This document shows, piece by piece, positions 36,082 to 45,065 of a stretch of DNA of 64,000 nucleotides. Every line of letters starts with the position of its first letter. Position 1 is the first letter of the stretch. The position numbers and the translations under genes are program-made. Below the pieces are notes generated by a model that was given only the letters and a program-made list of their open reading frames with translations, was not told the origin of the DNA and did not search any database. Location of the stretch: contig NZ_CP015510.2 in assembly GCF_001931755.2 (NCBI RefSeq), forward strand, positions 620,001 to 684,000, in the 5' to 3' direction. The stretch comes from Wolbachia endosymbiont of Folsomia candida (lineage in GTDB: Bacteria > Pseudomonadota > Alphaproteobacteria > Rickettsiales > Anaplasmataceae).

Positions 36082-37008
36082 TTATGCTACCATACTACAA
36101 AGCACATCCATAGCTTTGCTATTAGATTCAATCATTAAATGCGCTTCCTGCTGCAAATATTTCATGTTTTTAGCCGTAACATTATCCATTTCAGGTGATG
36201 CTATTGTAAGTTGCGATTGAAATCTCAAATATTGGTCATCGATGATATTCTTAAGTTGGTAATTCACTACATCAAGGCTTGAGCCAAACATTACATTTAG
36301 TAGTGGTTTTACCCAAGCTATTTTTCCAAATTTCTTTGAATTAATATATTTAATAGGATTAGATAACCGGCCGGTACCAATTGAAAGCAGCACTATATCA
36401 TCATCAGGGAATAGTTTTTTGCTGTTTGCATATGCGCATGCTGCTGGATTATTAGCAAAAACTCCTCCGTCAACTAAGACTCTATTTATTTGATTAATTT
36501 TTAGAAATTTAGGGATAAAGTATGTTGGTGCTGCTGTAGTTGATCTTAAAGCGTCTTGTAATCTTAAAAAATTTCTGTCTTCTTTCCAGCTTTTGAAGAA
36601 GAATGGGCAGTTGTTATGAATATCGTAACTAGTAAGCAGTAAATGACTTATGCTGTCCGCAAGAGTGGTTTCACCAAAATATTTATCAAGTACATGTTCA
36701 ATGTTTTTATTTGAATACTCTGCACCGTTCAGCCAAGTAATTGCTTTCCTTAAAAATGAAGATTTAAAAATATAGGATCCGTACTCCTGATATAGCTCAA
36801 CTAAATCACTCGCTGAATATTGTGGTTTCCCTTTTCCATCCTTCTTACATAGACCTGCAACAACGATTCCACCGGTGGAAGTACCAGCCATTAAATCAAA
36901 TATTTGTGAAATTGGTTTTTTTGTTCTATGCTCTATTTCTGCTAATATTAAAGCTGGTATAATGCCTCTAATTCCGCCACCGTCAACTGAGAGGATAAAT
37001 TTGGTCAT
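36082..37008 (-). CDS. Patatin-like phospholipase
   Basis: 309 residues from ATG 37008 (MTKFILSVDGGGIRGIIPAL). The catalytic dyad is visible: oxyanion-hole DGGGIRG, nucleophile Ser in GTSTGG (about residue 45), and Asp in DGGVFANNPA. Patatin lipases hydrolyse acyl chains from phospholipids and are a hallmark gene at the tail-module end of WO prophages. The frame continues upstream to a GTG at 37077, but the family N-terminus and the neighbouring gene favour 37008. Confidence 0.9.
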   Translation of the reverse strand: MTKFILSVDGGGIRGIIPALILAEIEHRTKKPISQIFDLMAGTSTGGIVVAGLCKKDGKGKPQYSASDLVELYQEYGSYIFKSSFLRKAITWLNGAEYSNKNIEHVLDKYFGETTLADSISHLLLTSYDIHNNCPFFFKSWKEDRNFLRLQDALRSTTAAPTYFIPKFLKINQINRVLVDGGVFANNPAACAYANSKKLFPDDDIVLLSIGTGRLSNPIKYINSKKFGKIAWVKPLLNVMFGSSLDVVNYQLKNIIDDQYLRFQSQLTIASPEMDNVTAKNMKYLQQEAHLMIESNSKAMDVLCSMVA

Positions 37009-37009
37009 A

Positions 37010-37525
37010 ATGTTTAGATGTTTTTTGTTTTCTTTAATATGTGTGGTTTTGTCTGCTTGTGTTTGCCCGAAGACCACGGTTTGTTTTACTCCTGGCGAAA
37101 ATTGTGCTAATCAGATAATTGATGCGATAAATAGAGCCGAAGAATCCGTACTAGTTCAAGCGTTTGAATTCACTTCTAGACCAATTGCAAGATCTTTAAT
37201 TCAGGCTAAAGAGCGAGGTGTCAATGTAAAGGTTATTCTTGATGAGTCGCAAATTCAATCGAAATACAGTGTTATCAATGAGCTATTTAAACAAAAAATC
37301 CCAATTTGGATCGACTATAAACCAGCTATAGCACACAGCAAGTTAATGATAATTGACAATCGAAAAATAATAACTGGTTCATTCAACTTTACTTACTCTG
37401 CGCAAGGAAGAAATGCTGAGAATTTGCTGATTATTACTGGCAATCATCCATTAGTTGAGCAATATGTGGAAAATTGGCAGAAACGTCAATTACAGTCCAA
37501 TCCTTATCAACCAATAGAAGAATGA
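37010..37525 (+). CDS. Secreted phospholipase D-family protein (single HKD)
   Basis: 171 residues from ATG 37010. The signal sequence MFRCFLFSLICVVLSACV contains a lipobox-like LSAC. The mature part carries one HKD motif, HSKLMIIDNRKIITGSFNFT (H-x-K-x4-D-x6-G-S-x-N), as in bacterial Nuc/PLD6-like endonuclease-phospholipases. A longer frame back to 36875 is antisense to patatin and lacks a signal sequence. Its start codon is separated from the patatin start by one base. Likely acts in the periplasm or outside the cell. Confidence 0.85.
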   Translation: MFRCFLFSLICVVLSACVCPKTTVCFTPGENCANQIIDAINRAEESVLVQAFEFTSRPIARSLIQAKERGVNVKVILDESQIQSKYSVINELFKQKIPIWIDYKPAIAHSKLMIIDNRKIITGSFNFTYSAQGRNAENLLIITGNHPLVEQYVENWQKRQLQSNPYQPIEE

Positions 37526-37765
37526 TCACTTCCATTTACTATTTGAAACCTGCCCTTTAAACTCATCAAGTTCTTCAGAAAGATTTTTTACTCTCTCTTC
37601 AAGGCGATATACCGTTACAGTCAATCCGTTATTCTGCTCTATGAATTTATCGTGAATATATACTCTTAAATCTAGCTTGGCTAGCCACCAAATTGTTGCT
37701 ACGGTTTGTATTAACATAGTAATAATTACCGTAATTGGGATTTTCCCTGTGTTTTGGTTTTGCAT
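37526..37765 (-). CDS. Small membrane protein with coiled-coil tail (holin-like position)
   Basis: 79 residues: a short basic N-terminus, one transmembrane helix (about 11-28, ITVIITMLIQTVATIWWLA) and a charged coiled coil (EERVKNLSEELDEFKGQV). It lies between the ankyrin gene and the lipase genes at the end of the tail module, where a lysis or membrane-perturbing accessory gene would be expected. A holin-like role is only positional inference. Confidence 0.6.
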   Translation of the reverse strand: MQNQNTGKIPITVIITMLIQTVATIWWLAKLDLRVYIHDKFIEQNNGLTVTVYRLEERVKNLSEELDEFKGQVSNSKWK

Positions 37766-37837
37766 GTTTTTTTCTGTTTAAGTGTATTTAAAATTTTATG
37801 ATTAGATGTTTTATGTATTTTTGAAAATCACTACTGA

Positions 37838-38377
37838 TTAGCTTGAATGTTTATCTTCTGCCTCTGCAAGCAGCTTTATTATTTGCCTATATGGCTTATC
37901 TTTGTTGTGCCTTGATCTTAATACAGCTACATCTCTAGGATTTTTTCCATCTTTACTTCTAATTTTAGGATTTGCACCCTTTTCTAATAAAAACTGCACA
38001 ATCTCTACGTTGCCTGCATGAGCAGCATTGTGGAGTGCTGTACCTCCATATTTGCTAGTAGCGTTCATGTTTGCTCCTTTATCTATCAAAAATCCTACAA
38101 TTTTCAGACATCCTGAACTTGATGCATAACCAAGAGATGTTAGGCCAGAAACTCCTGTTTCATCAACATAAACTATACTTTCCACTAAGGATTCAATAAC
38201 CTTATAACTGCAACTTTCAGCTGCTGTTTGCAATACTCTCTTATAATGATTAGTAGCTTTAGATTTTTGATAGTAATAGGTAATAAAAACACATACTACC
38301 GTTATTATAAACCACCAGAAGTGTAGCTTATCTTTTTTGTTCTGATCTAACTTGTTCATGTGTGACATTTTTCCCAA
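37838..38377 (-). CDS. Membrane-anchored ankyrin-repeat protein
   Basis: 179 residues. One transmembrane segment near the N-terminus (FWWFIITVVCVFITYYY, about 20-36), then three or four ankyrin repeats (GLTSLGYASSSGCLKIVGFL; YGGTALHNAAHAGNVEIVQF; DGKNPRDVAVLRSRHNKDK). It directly follows the tail gene D, as ankyrin genes often do in WO prophages. Confidence 0.88.
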   Translation of the reverse strand: MGKMSHMNKLDQNKKDKLHFWWFIITVVCVFITYYYQKSKATNHYKRVLQTAAESCSYKVIESLVESIVYVDETGVSGLTSLGYASSSGCLKIVGFLIDKGANMNATSKYGGTALHNAAHAGNVEIVQFLLEKGANPKIRSKDGKNPRDVAVLRSRHNKDKPYRQIIKLLAEAEDKHSS

Positions 38378-38419
38378 TATTAAATATATAATTCACTTAA
38401 TTTTCTCCTAACATCGCTT

Positions 38420-39361
38420 TCATTTATTTATGGATGCAGATAATGTAGTGCGATAACCAGAACCATCTAATACATGTTCTGCTCTATCAATTACCCATTC
38501 ACCATCTATGTCTTGATGGAATTCTAATAAACTGAGTTTAGCCTCTGCTAATAGCTCTGGGTTACCTGGCATAGTAATTTCTAACGTTGCGTTATTTCGC
38601 TTAAGTTGTTTGAGCTTTGCTGTAGCTGCACTTAGCGCTGATTCTGCATTCGAGTAAGGCGTCTGTATAGTATAACTTGGACTACCAGAACCTGCTGTTT
38701 CTGATATGGTTTCAGCTTTGTCATAGCTATGCCATTTTGCGATTACTGAGTTATATCTACTCACGGTAAAATGTACTTTCCAATTTATTACGTCTTGAGG
38801 TGTAATTTTCGTTGTTCCTAGAACTTTTCCCGTTGCTAATTTCGCTTTGCCTTTTGGAATAAAGAGTATATATCCTCCAGCTAGCTTTGCAATTGCTTCA
38901 CGTTCCATTGCTATTTTTGTTAGCAAGCTAATATCACTTTCTTCAATTTGATTAATATATAAAATCAGCACATTTTCAAATTCTTCTGCAACTTTATACC
39001 CATATCCATGTTTTTCTGCTATTTCTTTAACTAAGTTGCCCAGCGTAATTTGGTGCCATTCTCTAGATGTTTTCTCTTTTAAAGAAAGTTTTAAATTCGT
39101 TGCATGAGCTTTGATTACTAAAGTTTTAGGTGGACTTTGTACTGTAACTTCATTAACTGTGTATACTCCCATGAGTACTATCCCTGTTTTTCTATAGCCT
39201 AAAGCAATTTTCAATTCATCAGGAATCTTTACATTATCATCTCTATAATCAACGCACACTTCAACTACATCGTCTATTGTCCCTGATTCATCGGTAAGGC
39301 GTATTGATATTAGATGATCTTTTATTAATTCGCTTCCTTCAATATCAAACTCTGGTTTCAT
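38420..39361 (-). CDS. Phage late control protein D (baseplate hub)
   Basis: 313 residues with the gpD/VgrG-like hub fold. Visible features are ISIRLTDESGTIDDVVEVCV near the start, GYRKTGIVLMGVYTVNEVTV, the LxKEIAEKHGYGYKV region, and a C-terminal VxxAEHVLDGSGYRTTLSAS. It follows X and U in P2 order and completes the contractile tail tip. It abuts the upstream X gene. Confidence 0.92.
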   Translation of the reverse strand: MKPEFDIEGSELIKDHLISIRLTDESGTIDDVVEVCVDYRDDNVKIPDELKIALGYRKTGIVLMGVYTVNEVTVQSPPKTLVIKAHATNLKLSLKEKTSREWHQITLGNLVKEIAEKHGYGYKVAEEFENVLILYINQIEESDISLLTKIAMEREAIAKLAGGYILFIPKGKAKLATGKVLGTTKITPQDVINWKVHFTVSRYNSVIAKWHSYDKAETISETAGSGSPSYTIQTPYSNAESALSAATAKLKQLKRNNATLEITMPGNPELLAEAKLSLLEFHQDIDGEWVIDRAEHVLDGSGYRTTLSASINK

Positions 39362-39568
39362 TTACTCCCAAATCTTTAAAGTTGATCTTTTCAATGGTTC
39401 TTGAATTACAGGTAACTTAATTTTCAATCCTGCAGGCAAAAAGCTCCCGTATTCTGCTAAACCTGGATTGGTTTCAAGTACTAATTCTACTACTCCGTCT
39501 GTAAATCCATAATGTCTCCAGCAGATTAGATCTAACATTTCGTTTTCCTTGGCCAAATATACGATCAT
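39362..39568 (-). CDS. Tail protein X (LysM-like)
   Basis: 68 residues. The N-terminal strand-helix pattern ENEMLDLICWRHYGFTDGVV and ETNPGLAEYGSFLPAGLKIK match the gpX/LysM-like tail proteins of P2-type phages. It overlaps gene U by 4 bp and abuts gene D. Confidence 0.9.
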   Translation of the reverse strand: MIVYLAKENEMLDLICWRHYGFTDGVVELVLETNPGLAEYGSFLPAGLKIKLPVIQEPLKRSTLKIWE

Positions 39569-39921
39569 CTATAACTCCTCAAGTTTAAATTAAATTCAAC
39601 TTTTTTCGGCAATCCACTAGGAAAATATGACGTTTGCTTTTCTTCTAGCCGTGCAATTACAAATTGTCCTAAAACGTTTCCTAAGCTATCAACTAAGGTA
39701 CTAGGTTCTTGGTTTTTTTCTGCTTCTTTCATGCTATTTAATTGATTTAATCCGTTTAGATTATTAAGATAAATAACTCCTTCTATGTCTATATTTTCTG
39801 CACCTTGACCAATATTTTGTAGTGATGGCATTTTTCCAATACACTCAACTATACTCCAACGCTTTTCCTTGCTATATCTCAAACTTGTTGGGGAAAACTT
39901 ATATTGTCCAAAAGACAACAT
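39565..39921 (-). CDS. Tail protein U
   Basis: 118 residues. FGQYKFSPTSLRYSKEKRWS and GQGAENIDIEGVIYLNNLNG are typical of the P2 gpU family, which works at tail termination or completion. Its start overlaps the end of the tape-measure gene by one base. Confidence 0.9.
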   Translation of the reverse strand: MLSFGQYKFSPTSLRYSKEKRWSIVECIGKMPSLQNIGQGAENIDIEGVIYLNNLNGLNQLNSMKEAEKNQEPSTLVDSLGNVLGQFVIARLEEKQTSYFPSGLPKKVEFNLNLRSYR

Positions 39922-42251
39922 TAGTAAATGGAATCCATAGTATCAAATAGAACGTCTCGCGATTTTTCTCTTATTCTTTTTATTACTTCATCTGCAAGGC
40001 TATGAACATCTTGATTTGGTGCTGCTTGTATGCTTATGTTAATATGTTGAGTTTGATTAAAAGTTTTATTCTCACACTTATTTTTTGCAAAATCCTTGAA
40101 TTCTTTATTATTGTTGCTTTCTACAGATTTTTTCTCTTCGATAACACTTTTGATTTTGGAATTTTCAATGTTATTTTTACTATTCTCAGAGATTTCTTTC
40201 AGTACACTATTATTGAGTAATGGATTTCCATCACTGAAAATGCTATTTTTAGTAAGTGCATTATCAACTTTTCCATCGACTAATGAAACAATACTTTCCC
40301 TTTTCTCAAATTCTTTCAGTGGACTATCATCAAAGATTTTTCCATATATACCACCACCAATCCATGCAAAAAATTCTCCAATGGGTTTTATAATTGATTT
40401 AATATATTCCCAAACACTAGAAAAAAAGTCTTTTACCTTTTGCCAATTGGTAATAACAAGAAGTGCACCAACTGAAAGTAAAGCGATAATAGCTCCTATG
40501 GGATTACTGATCATTGCAGCTGTTAATACTCTAAAGCCCGTAACTACCGCAGGAATCACATATGATGATAATGCCACTAGTGCTGATCCAAGTGGTCCAT
40601 GCAGAATAACTGATAAAGTTGCAGCTCCACCTTTAACAAGAGCAATTGCATAACCAAAACTCACCATCGCAATCTTACCAAGAATCAAAAGTGAAATTAT
40701 GCTCATAATTCCAGTAGTAATAATTGGACACTTCTCTGCAAACCAAGCTATACCTGTGGATACAGACCTCAAAACTTCACTTATCCAATTTAAAGGAGGT
40801 AGCATTACTGAGCCTAAATTCATTCCTAGCTCTGCTATTGTATTTCTTAGTAGCCGTAAATTATTGGCTGTCGTCTTTGCACGATTTTCGAATTCTTTCC
40901 CCATAGATTTTTTATACTTTTCTTTGTCATCTAAATGAGCTATGGCTTCTTTGTATTTTTTCAAGCTTCCCACCAGCAGTGCAATATCATCTTGGTATTC
41001 CTGACCAAAGAGTTTCATAAGAATTTTAGAACGTTCCTGGTTATCTACTTTTTCCAAGGTTTCAAAAAAGTAAAGTAACGCTTCTTGGCCATTTTGACCG
41101 ATTCTTTGTGCCATTTCTTCTGCAGTTATACCTATGTCCTCTAGTGCTGCTTTAAACTCTTGTCCTTGCCCTTCAGCAGTCTGAAGTTTTGAAAGTAGAG
41201 CGTTTATCGCAGTTGCTGCTTTTGCTGGTTGTTTACCCAAACTAATGAAAGCATTTACTAAGCTGCTTGTCTCTTCAAATTTTAGTCCAAATTGCTTCGC
41301 AGTACCACCAACTATGCCTAATGCTTGGACCATATCTCTCGCTTTAGCAGCAGTGTTGTCTGACAAGTGGTTGATTACATTACCAACATGTTCCATTTCA
41401 CTAACTTTAATATCGTAAACGTTAGCAAGTTTGGCTATAGAATCACCTGCTTGTTCTGCAGACATATCAAAAGCAGTTGACATTTTTGCCACTGTTTCTG
41501 TAAATTTGAAAAGGTCATCTTTTGGAATACCAAGTTGCCCTCCACTTGCAGCTATCTGAGCTAATTCTGCAGCTGATAGCGGTATAGTGCGTGACATTTC
41601 CTTTAACTTTTGAGCAAACTTATCAGCCTGATCTGTATTAGGAGTAAAATCGACTACTTTTTTCACATCAGCCATAGCACTCTCAAAATCAATCGCAACT
41701 TTAATTGGAGATGCGAGTGCTAACCCTAGCCCCACAGTTTCGATTACTTGTGATTTGTAATATGCTTTTTTTGCTAGGGCATTTTGCTGTTTTTGTATTA
41801 CAGATCCAAGTTTGCTGTATTTACTCTTCAGCGTTTCAACGGATGATCCAAGTTTATATTGATCTCTTACTAAGGATTTAATATTTGTTCCACTCTTCCT
41901 TACTTCTTCATTTAAGGAATGCAGTGAATCTCTCTTTTTCAGGTAAGATACTTTTGCTTTTGTTGCAGACGCTTTAGCTTTATCAAATTCGGCTTTTAAA
42001 GTTTTACTTGGTTTTTCTACTGCTTTGATCTGCTTAGCTAAGGATTTTACCTGATCTTCAAAGCCTTTCCAGGATTTCTTGCTAGCCAAAATATCAGAAC
42101 CCAATTGTTTGAACTTAGACACTGACTTTAAAGACGAATCAAGCCGCCTGATGTTTTCACCAAGACTAGAGAGCTGACCGCTACTTCCCTTTATTGCAGC
42201 ATTAAAACTGCCATCTAAGACAGCTCCTATTTTTATTGATAATGTTGACAT
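39921..42251 (-). CDS. Tail tape measure protein
   Basis: 776 residues. An N-terminal coiled coil (to about 170) precedes the TP901/P2-T core (KEMSRTIPLSAAELAQIAAS, GGQLGIPKDDL, AGDSIAKLANVY). Strongly hydrophobic segments lie at about 515-610 (GIMSIISLLILGKIAMVSFG; GAIIALLSVGALLVI). The protein sets tail length and is injected with DNA. Its ATG overlaps the E' frame of the upstream chaperone gene. Confidence 0.95.
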   Translation of the reverse strand: MSTLSIKIGAVLDGSFNAAIKGSSGQLSSLGENIRRLDSSLKSVSKFKQLGSDILASKKSWKGFEDQVKSLAKQIKAVEKPSKTLKAEFDKAKASATKAKVSYLKKRDSLHSLNEEVRKSGTNIKSLVRDQYKLGSSVETLKSKYSKLGSVIQKQQNALAKKAYYKSQVIETVGLGLALASPIKVAIDFESAMADVKKVVDFTPNTDQADKFAQKLKEMSRTIPLSAAELAQIAASGGQLGIPKDDLFKFTETVAKMSTAFDMSAEQAGDSIAKLANVYDIKVSEMEHVGNVINHLSDNTAAKARDMVQALGIVGGTAKQFGLKFEETSSLVNAFISLGKQPAKAATAINALLSKLQTAEGQGQEFKAALEDIGITAEEMAQRIGQNGQEALLYFFETLEKVDNQERSKILMKLFGQEYQDDIALLVGSLKKYKEAIAHLDDKEKYKKSMGKEFENRAKTTANNLRLLRNTIAELGMNLGSVMLPPLNWISEVLRSVSTGIAWFAEKCPIITTGIMSIISLLILGKIAMVSFGYAIALVKGGAATLSVILHGPLGSALVALSSYVIPAVVTGFRVLTAAMISNPIGAIIALLSVGALLVITNWQKVKDFFSSVWEYIKSIIKPIGEFFAWIGGGIYGKIFDDSPLKEFEKRESIVSLVDGKVDNALTKNSIFSDGNPLLNNSVLKEISENSKNNIENSKIKSVIEEKKSVESNNNKEFKDFAKNKCENKTFNQTQHINISIQAAPNQDVHSLADEVIKRIREKSRDVLFDTMDSIY

Positions 42252-42618
42252 TTAAACTCCTTGGCTACTTTCGACCATAAAATAAATTCACTAATTTCCA
42301 TGTTGAGTATTTGCTCAACCCCACCGCCTGTGATAGAGCTGAGCATTAATACGTTTAGCCTTAAGTCCTTTGGATAATTGGTGAAAAAAAATCCTTTAAG
42401 ATCTCTTGTGCTTTTACATAATCTGCAATATCTAATTCTTCGATTGCTTCTTTTGTAACAGAGGCTAGATTTGCAGTTAGGGTCACTTCTTTACTCAGAT
42501 CACTACCATTAAGGCGCTCAATTGCTAGGTAATCCCTTACTTTTGGACGTCTGATAGTTAGCTCTGAAACAGAAATTCCATCAACTGTAATTGGATTGTT
42601 TAGTGTAATTGTTTGCAT
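42233..42618 (-). CDS. gpE+E' fusion made by predicted -1 frameshift
   Basis: At the T8 run (42384-42391) a -1 slip changes TTT TTT TCA to TTT TTT TTC ACC. The new frame stays open for about 50 more codons (FTNYPKDLRLNVLMLSS, ITGGGVEQILNMEISEFILW, SKVAKEF) and stops at 42233-42235, inside the tape-measure start. The 128-residue product and the position before the tape measure match the E/E+E' arrangement of P2 and G/GT of lambda. No other ATG-led gene fits the 109-bp gap. Confidence 0.75.
42361..42618 (-). CDS. Tail assembly chaperone gpE (zero-frame product)
   Basis: 85 residues from ATG 42618, chosen because GAGGA precedes it; a TTG at 42630 is the longer alternative. ITLNNPITVDGISVSELTIR and RRPKVRDYLAIERL match the P2 gpE / TAC_7 family, which chaperones the tape-measure protein. 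The zero frame ends ...DFFSPIIQRT-stop. A run of eight T at 42391-42384 (minus strand) lies just before the end. Confidence 0.88.
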   Translation of the reverse strand: MQTITLNNPITVDGISVSELTIRRPKVRDYLAIERLNGSDLSKEVTLTANLASVTKEAIEELDIADYVKAQEILKDFFSPIIQRT

Positions 42619-42696
42619 GTTTTTCCTCAAAAAGTTAATTAAATAAAAGCCTACATTGACTTTTACATGACTAACTTTCTTAAAAAGTAAGAATTG

Positions 42697-42978
42697 TTAG
42701 CTTTGATAAGAATCTTTTCTGTGTTCAATTGAAGTAATTACTACCGTATGTGCTGGAGCGTCTATATAGTACAGTATACGATAAGTACTTACCCTTAAAC
42801 TGTACTGTCCACTTAAATCATGGCGCAAAGGTTTTCCAAGTCCTATCGGCTCAACCGTAAGACGTTCCATTATTGCCTTTTCAATAATTGATTTTATCTT
42901 TTTTGGAAGTGCTGGAATATCTTTCTTTATAACAGATTCTGAGTAATCTATATTATATGGCCTAATCCCAGAAGGCAT
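42697..42978 (-). CDS. RelE/ParE-superfamily toxin
   Basis: 93 residues. The fold pattern of the RelE family is visible: SVIKKDIPALPKKIKSIIEK, then IGLGKPLRHDLSGQYSLRVS, TYRILYYIDAPAHTVVITSI, EHRKDSY. RelE-type toxins cleave ribosome-bound mRNA. It overlaps the upstream antitoxin-like gene by 17 bp, which is typical of coupled pairs. Confidence 0.9.
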   Translation of the reverse strand: MPSGIRPYNIDYSESVIKKDIPALPKKIKSIIEKAIMERLTVEPIGLGKPLRHDLSGQYSLRVSTYRILYYIDAPAHTVVITSIEHRKDSYQS

Positions 42979-43171
42979 CTTGATGTCTTATTCTTTTCTC
43001 TTTATAGCGTTCACCAGCAATTTTAGATAATTCTATATCCTCAATTTCCTCTCCCATTAACTCGGTTAATAGTTTTAGAACAGATTTGTTTTGAGACTGA
43101 GCAATATTAACAAGTAAATCATTCAACTGATTTTCAAGATCCTCATGAGTTTTATGATTCATTTCAGCCAT
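42962..43171 (-). CDS. RelB-like antitoxin
   Basis: 69 residues. Helical N-terminal half (LENQLNDLLVNIAQSQNKSV) and a basic C-terminus (GERYKEKRIRHQDAFWD) suited to wrap the partner toxin. Recognition rests mainly on size, order (antitoxin first) and overlap with the RelE-like gene. It lies between the tail tube and the tail chaperone genes. Confidence 0.75.
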   Translation of the reverse strand: MAEMNHKTHEDLENQLNDLLVNIAQSQNKSVLKLLTELMGEEIEDIELSKIAGERYKEKRIRHQDAFWD

Positions 43172-43233
43172 AGTATTACCTAACTTATAAGTTGATGTAT
43201 TTTAACACTTTTACGTCATTTTGTCAACTTTTA

Positions 43234-43740
43234 TCATATACCTAAAATTGTTTGTAGTAAAGCCATCTGATCAACACCATTTATCTTTCGAATCATATTT
43301 TCAGCATCAATCTCAATAAGTTCTTTGTCACCAATGGTGAGTTTATAATAATGAGCAGCGACAGTGCATTTGAGTGTTGCTTTCTCACCAGGTTTCCAAC
43401 TACCAAAGTCAAATTCTCTGAATATTCCCCTGAGATTAATGATTACTCCTTCGATATTATTGATACCACTGCCTTGTAATCCACCTCGAAGTGTCAGAGA
43501 TACTGAATTCCCATCTATTAAGCCGAAAAGCCTGAATAACTCTGTATCATATTCAGAAAAAGTAAATTCAGCTTCCAACTTTTCCATGCCCATATCGATA
43601 TTTATTGGGATATCCATACCACCAGCGCGATACTCTTCTGTTTTTATGGTAAGCTTTGGCAAGGTTATTTCATCAATACGACCGGCATAACCACGACCAT
43701 CAACGAATACATTAAAATTCTTTAAGATTTTTGGCAGCAT
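43234..43740 (-). CDS. Major tail tube protein (FII)
   Basis: 168 residues. MLPKILKNFNVFVDGRGYAG, ITLPKLTIKTEEYRAGGMDI and KPGEKATLKCTVAAHYYKLT are characteristic of P2 FII-type tubes. AAAGGAG precedes the ATG. It follows the sheath gene by 18 bp. Confidence 0.95.
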   Translation of the reverse strand: MLPKILKNFNVFVDGRGYAGRIDEITLPKLTIKTEEYRAGGMDIPINIDMGMEKLEAEFTFSEYDTELFRLFGLIDGNSVSLTLRGGLQGSGINNIEGVIINLRGIFREFDFGSWKPGEKATLKCTVAAHYYKLTIGDKELIEIDAENMIRKINGVDQMALLQTILGI

Positions 43741-43758
43741 TTTTTCTCCTTTATAAAA

Positions 43759-44934
43759 TTAACTATATTTTTCTATTTCATTGTTAACCAGACGCGACCT
43801 AAACGTAATCTGCTCAGCGGGATATGGTGGCGTAAATTCAAAATCAAAAAATACTCTTCCACTTGCAATATTAGCTGGTGTATTTAGCTCTGGTGATACG
43901 TAACACTTTCCACTGATAATAGCTCCTTGGGCTTTTAAACTTGCCAGGTAAGAATTCACCCCCTCAATTACATCATCCATGTAGGTTTTAGTGATATTGC
44001 GGTCAACTGCCCAGAGATGTGCTCGAAGAAGACTATCGTTAATTAGATCAGCTGTGCGTCTGACTGACAAAAAAGCCCATTTTGAATCACTTGAGCAGGT
44101 TCTATTTCCCCATAGTTTATAGCCATTTTGGTGAATAATTGTTGCAACTTCATTTTCATTTAAGTGATTTGCTCTGCAGTTTGAGTCACCTAGAGTAAAA
44201 TCAACTGGACGGCTAGTTCCAACAATACCATTAATCTCTTGATTGGATGGTGACCACCAAAATCCATGTTCATTGTCTATTTTAGCAATTAAGCCAGCAA
44301 CAAACGGGCTAGAAGGCAAAATCTCTTCTTTCCCATTAGTGAACACTTTCGCCCATGGATCAACAATGTATACTCTGCTGCTGCCAACACTTTTTCTCCA
44401 TTTGATTGCTTCTTCATCATTGGTATTTGGTCCATCTGCTACTATTATAGCTCTTAGCTTCTCTGCTACCCCTATTAATGCTGCTACTACTGGATTTTTC
44501 GACCCTTCTCCATCTTCAGCTTCTGGTAGTTGGTGAGTAAATCCTGGAGCAATAAGGATTCTTGGCGCAACATGGACTATACTTTCACTACTGAGGAAAG
44601 CCTCTATCCCTTGATATTCTCCAGTTTCTGAATCAACTCCACCGATGATATTTTTAATTATTTCACTCTCTTCAACTCTAATAACTACTACTGTCGCACC
44701 AATTTGTGAAAAGATTGAGCTTATTGCAGATGGAAGAGTTCCTTTATTACCGAGTTTTGCTGCTTCTTTTAGACTTCCCGTTATAAGAACTGGTTTATTT
44801 AGTGGAAATTTTTCTGCGTCACTATCTGGTGCTGTACCAATAATACCAATTACTGATGATTTACTTGTTCTAATTGTTTTTGGGCCAGAAGTTACTTCAA
44901 TAACATTGACTCCATGTAAAAACTTTTCTGTCAT
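43759..44934 (-). CDS. Contractile tail sheath protein (FI)
   Basis: 391 residues. FLHGVNVIEVTSGPKTIRTS at the start, VVVIRVEE, LIAPGFTHQLPEAED, the central SPFVAGLIAKIDNEHGFWWS, and NRTCSSDSKWAFLSVRRTAD near residue 285 match the P2 FI sheath family. First of the core tail genes; contracts to drive the tube. Confidence 0.96.
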   Translation of the reverse strand: MTEKFLHGVNVIEVTSGPKTIRTSKSSVIGIIGTAPDSDAEKFPLNKPVLITGSLKEAAKLGNKGTLPSAISSIFSQIGATVVVIRVEESEIIKNIIGGVDSETGEYQGIEAFLSSESIVHVAPRILIAPGFTHQLPEAEDGEGSKNPVVAALIGVAEKLRAIIVADGPNTNDEEAIKWRKSVGSSRVYIVDPWAKVFTNGKEEILPSSPFVAGLIAKIDNEHGFWWSPSNQEINGIVGTSRPVDFTLGDSNCRANHLNENEVATIIHQNGYKLWGNRTCSSDSKWAFLSVRRTADLINDSLLRAHLWAVDRNITKTYMDDVIEGVNSYLASLKAQGAIISGKCYVSPELNTPANIASGRVFFDFEFTPPYPAEQITFRSRLVNNEIEKYS

Positions 44935-44948
44935 TTTTTCCTATAAAT

Positions 44949-45065
44949 TTGCTAGAGATTTGTTGTTTAAAATTGCTTAAGAAGTTTTTTCGCCTTTTGC
45001 TATTTGGGCTATAGATAAGGATTCTTGCTAGAGGTCCTATAATTTGGGAATCTTTCTTTTTATCT
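44949..45065 (-). pseudogene. Decayed duplicate of the 45066-45644 gene end
   Basis: Sequences here (AAATTTGCTAGAGA...TTGCTTAAGAA; GCTAGAGGTCC...AATC) repeat, with changes and internal deletion, the 3' end of the adjacent gene (AAATTTGCTAGAGAA...AATGCTTAAGAA; GCTAGAGGTTC...AATC). A short tandem duplication that has decayed. Confidence 0.5.

Noticed and set aside
36875..37009. N-terminal extension of the phospholipase D frame
   Set aside because: It is antisense to the patatin N-terminus and would bury the signal peptide; ATG 37010 is preferred.
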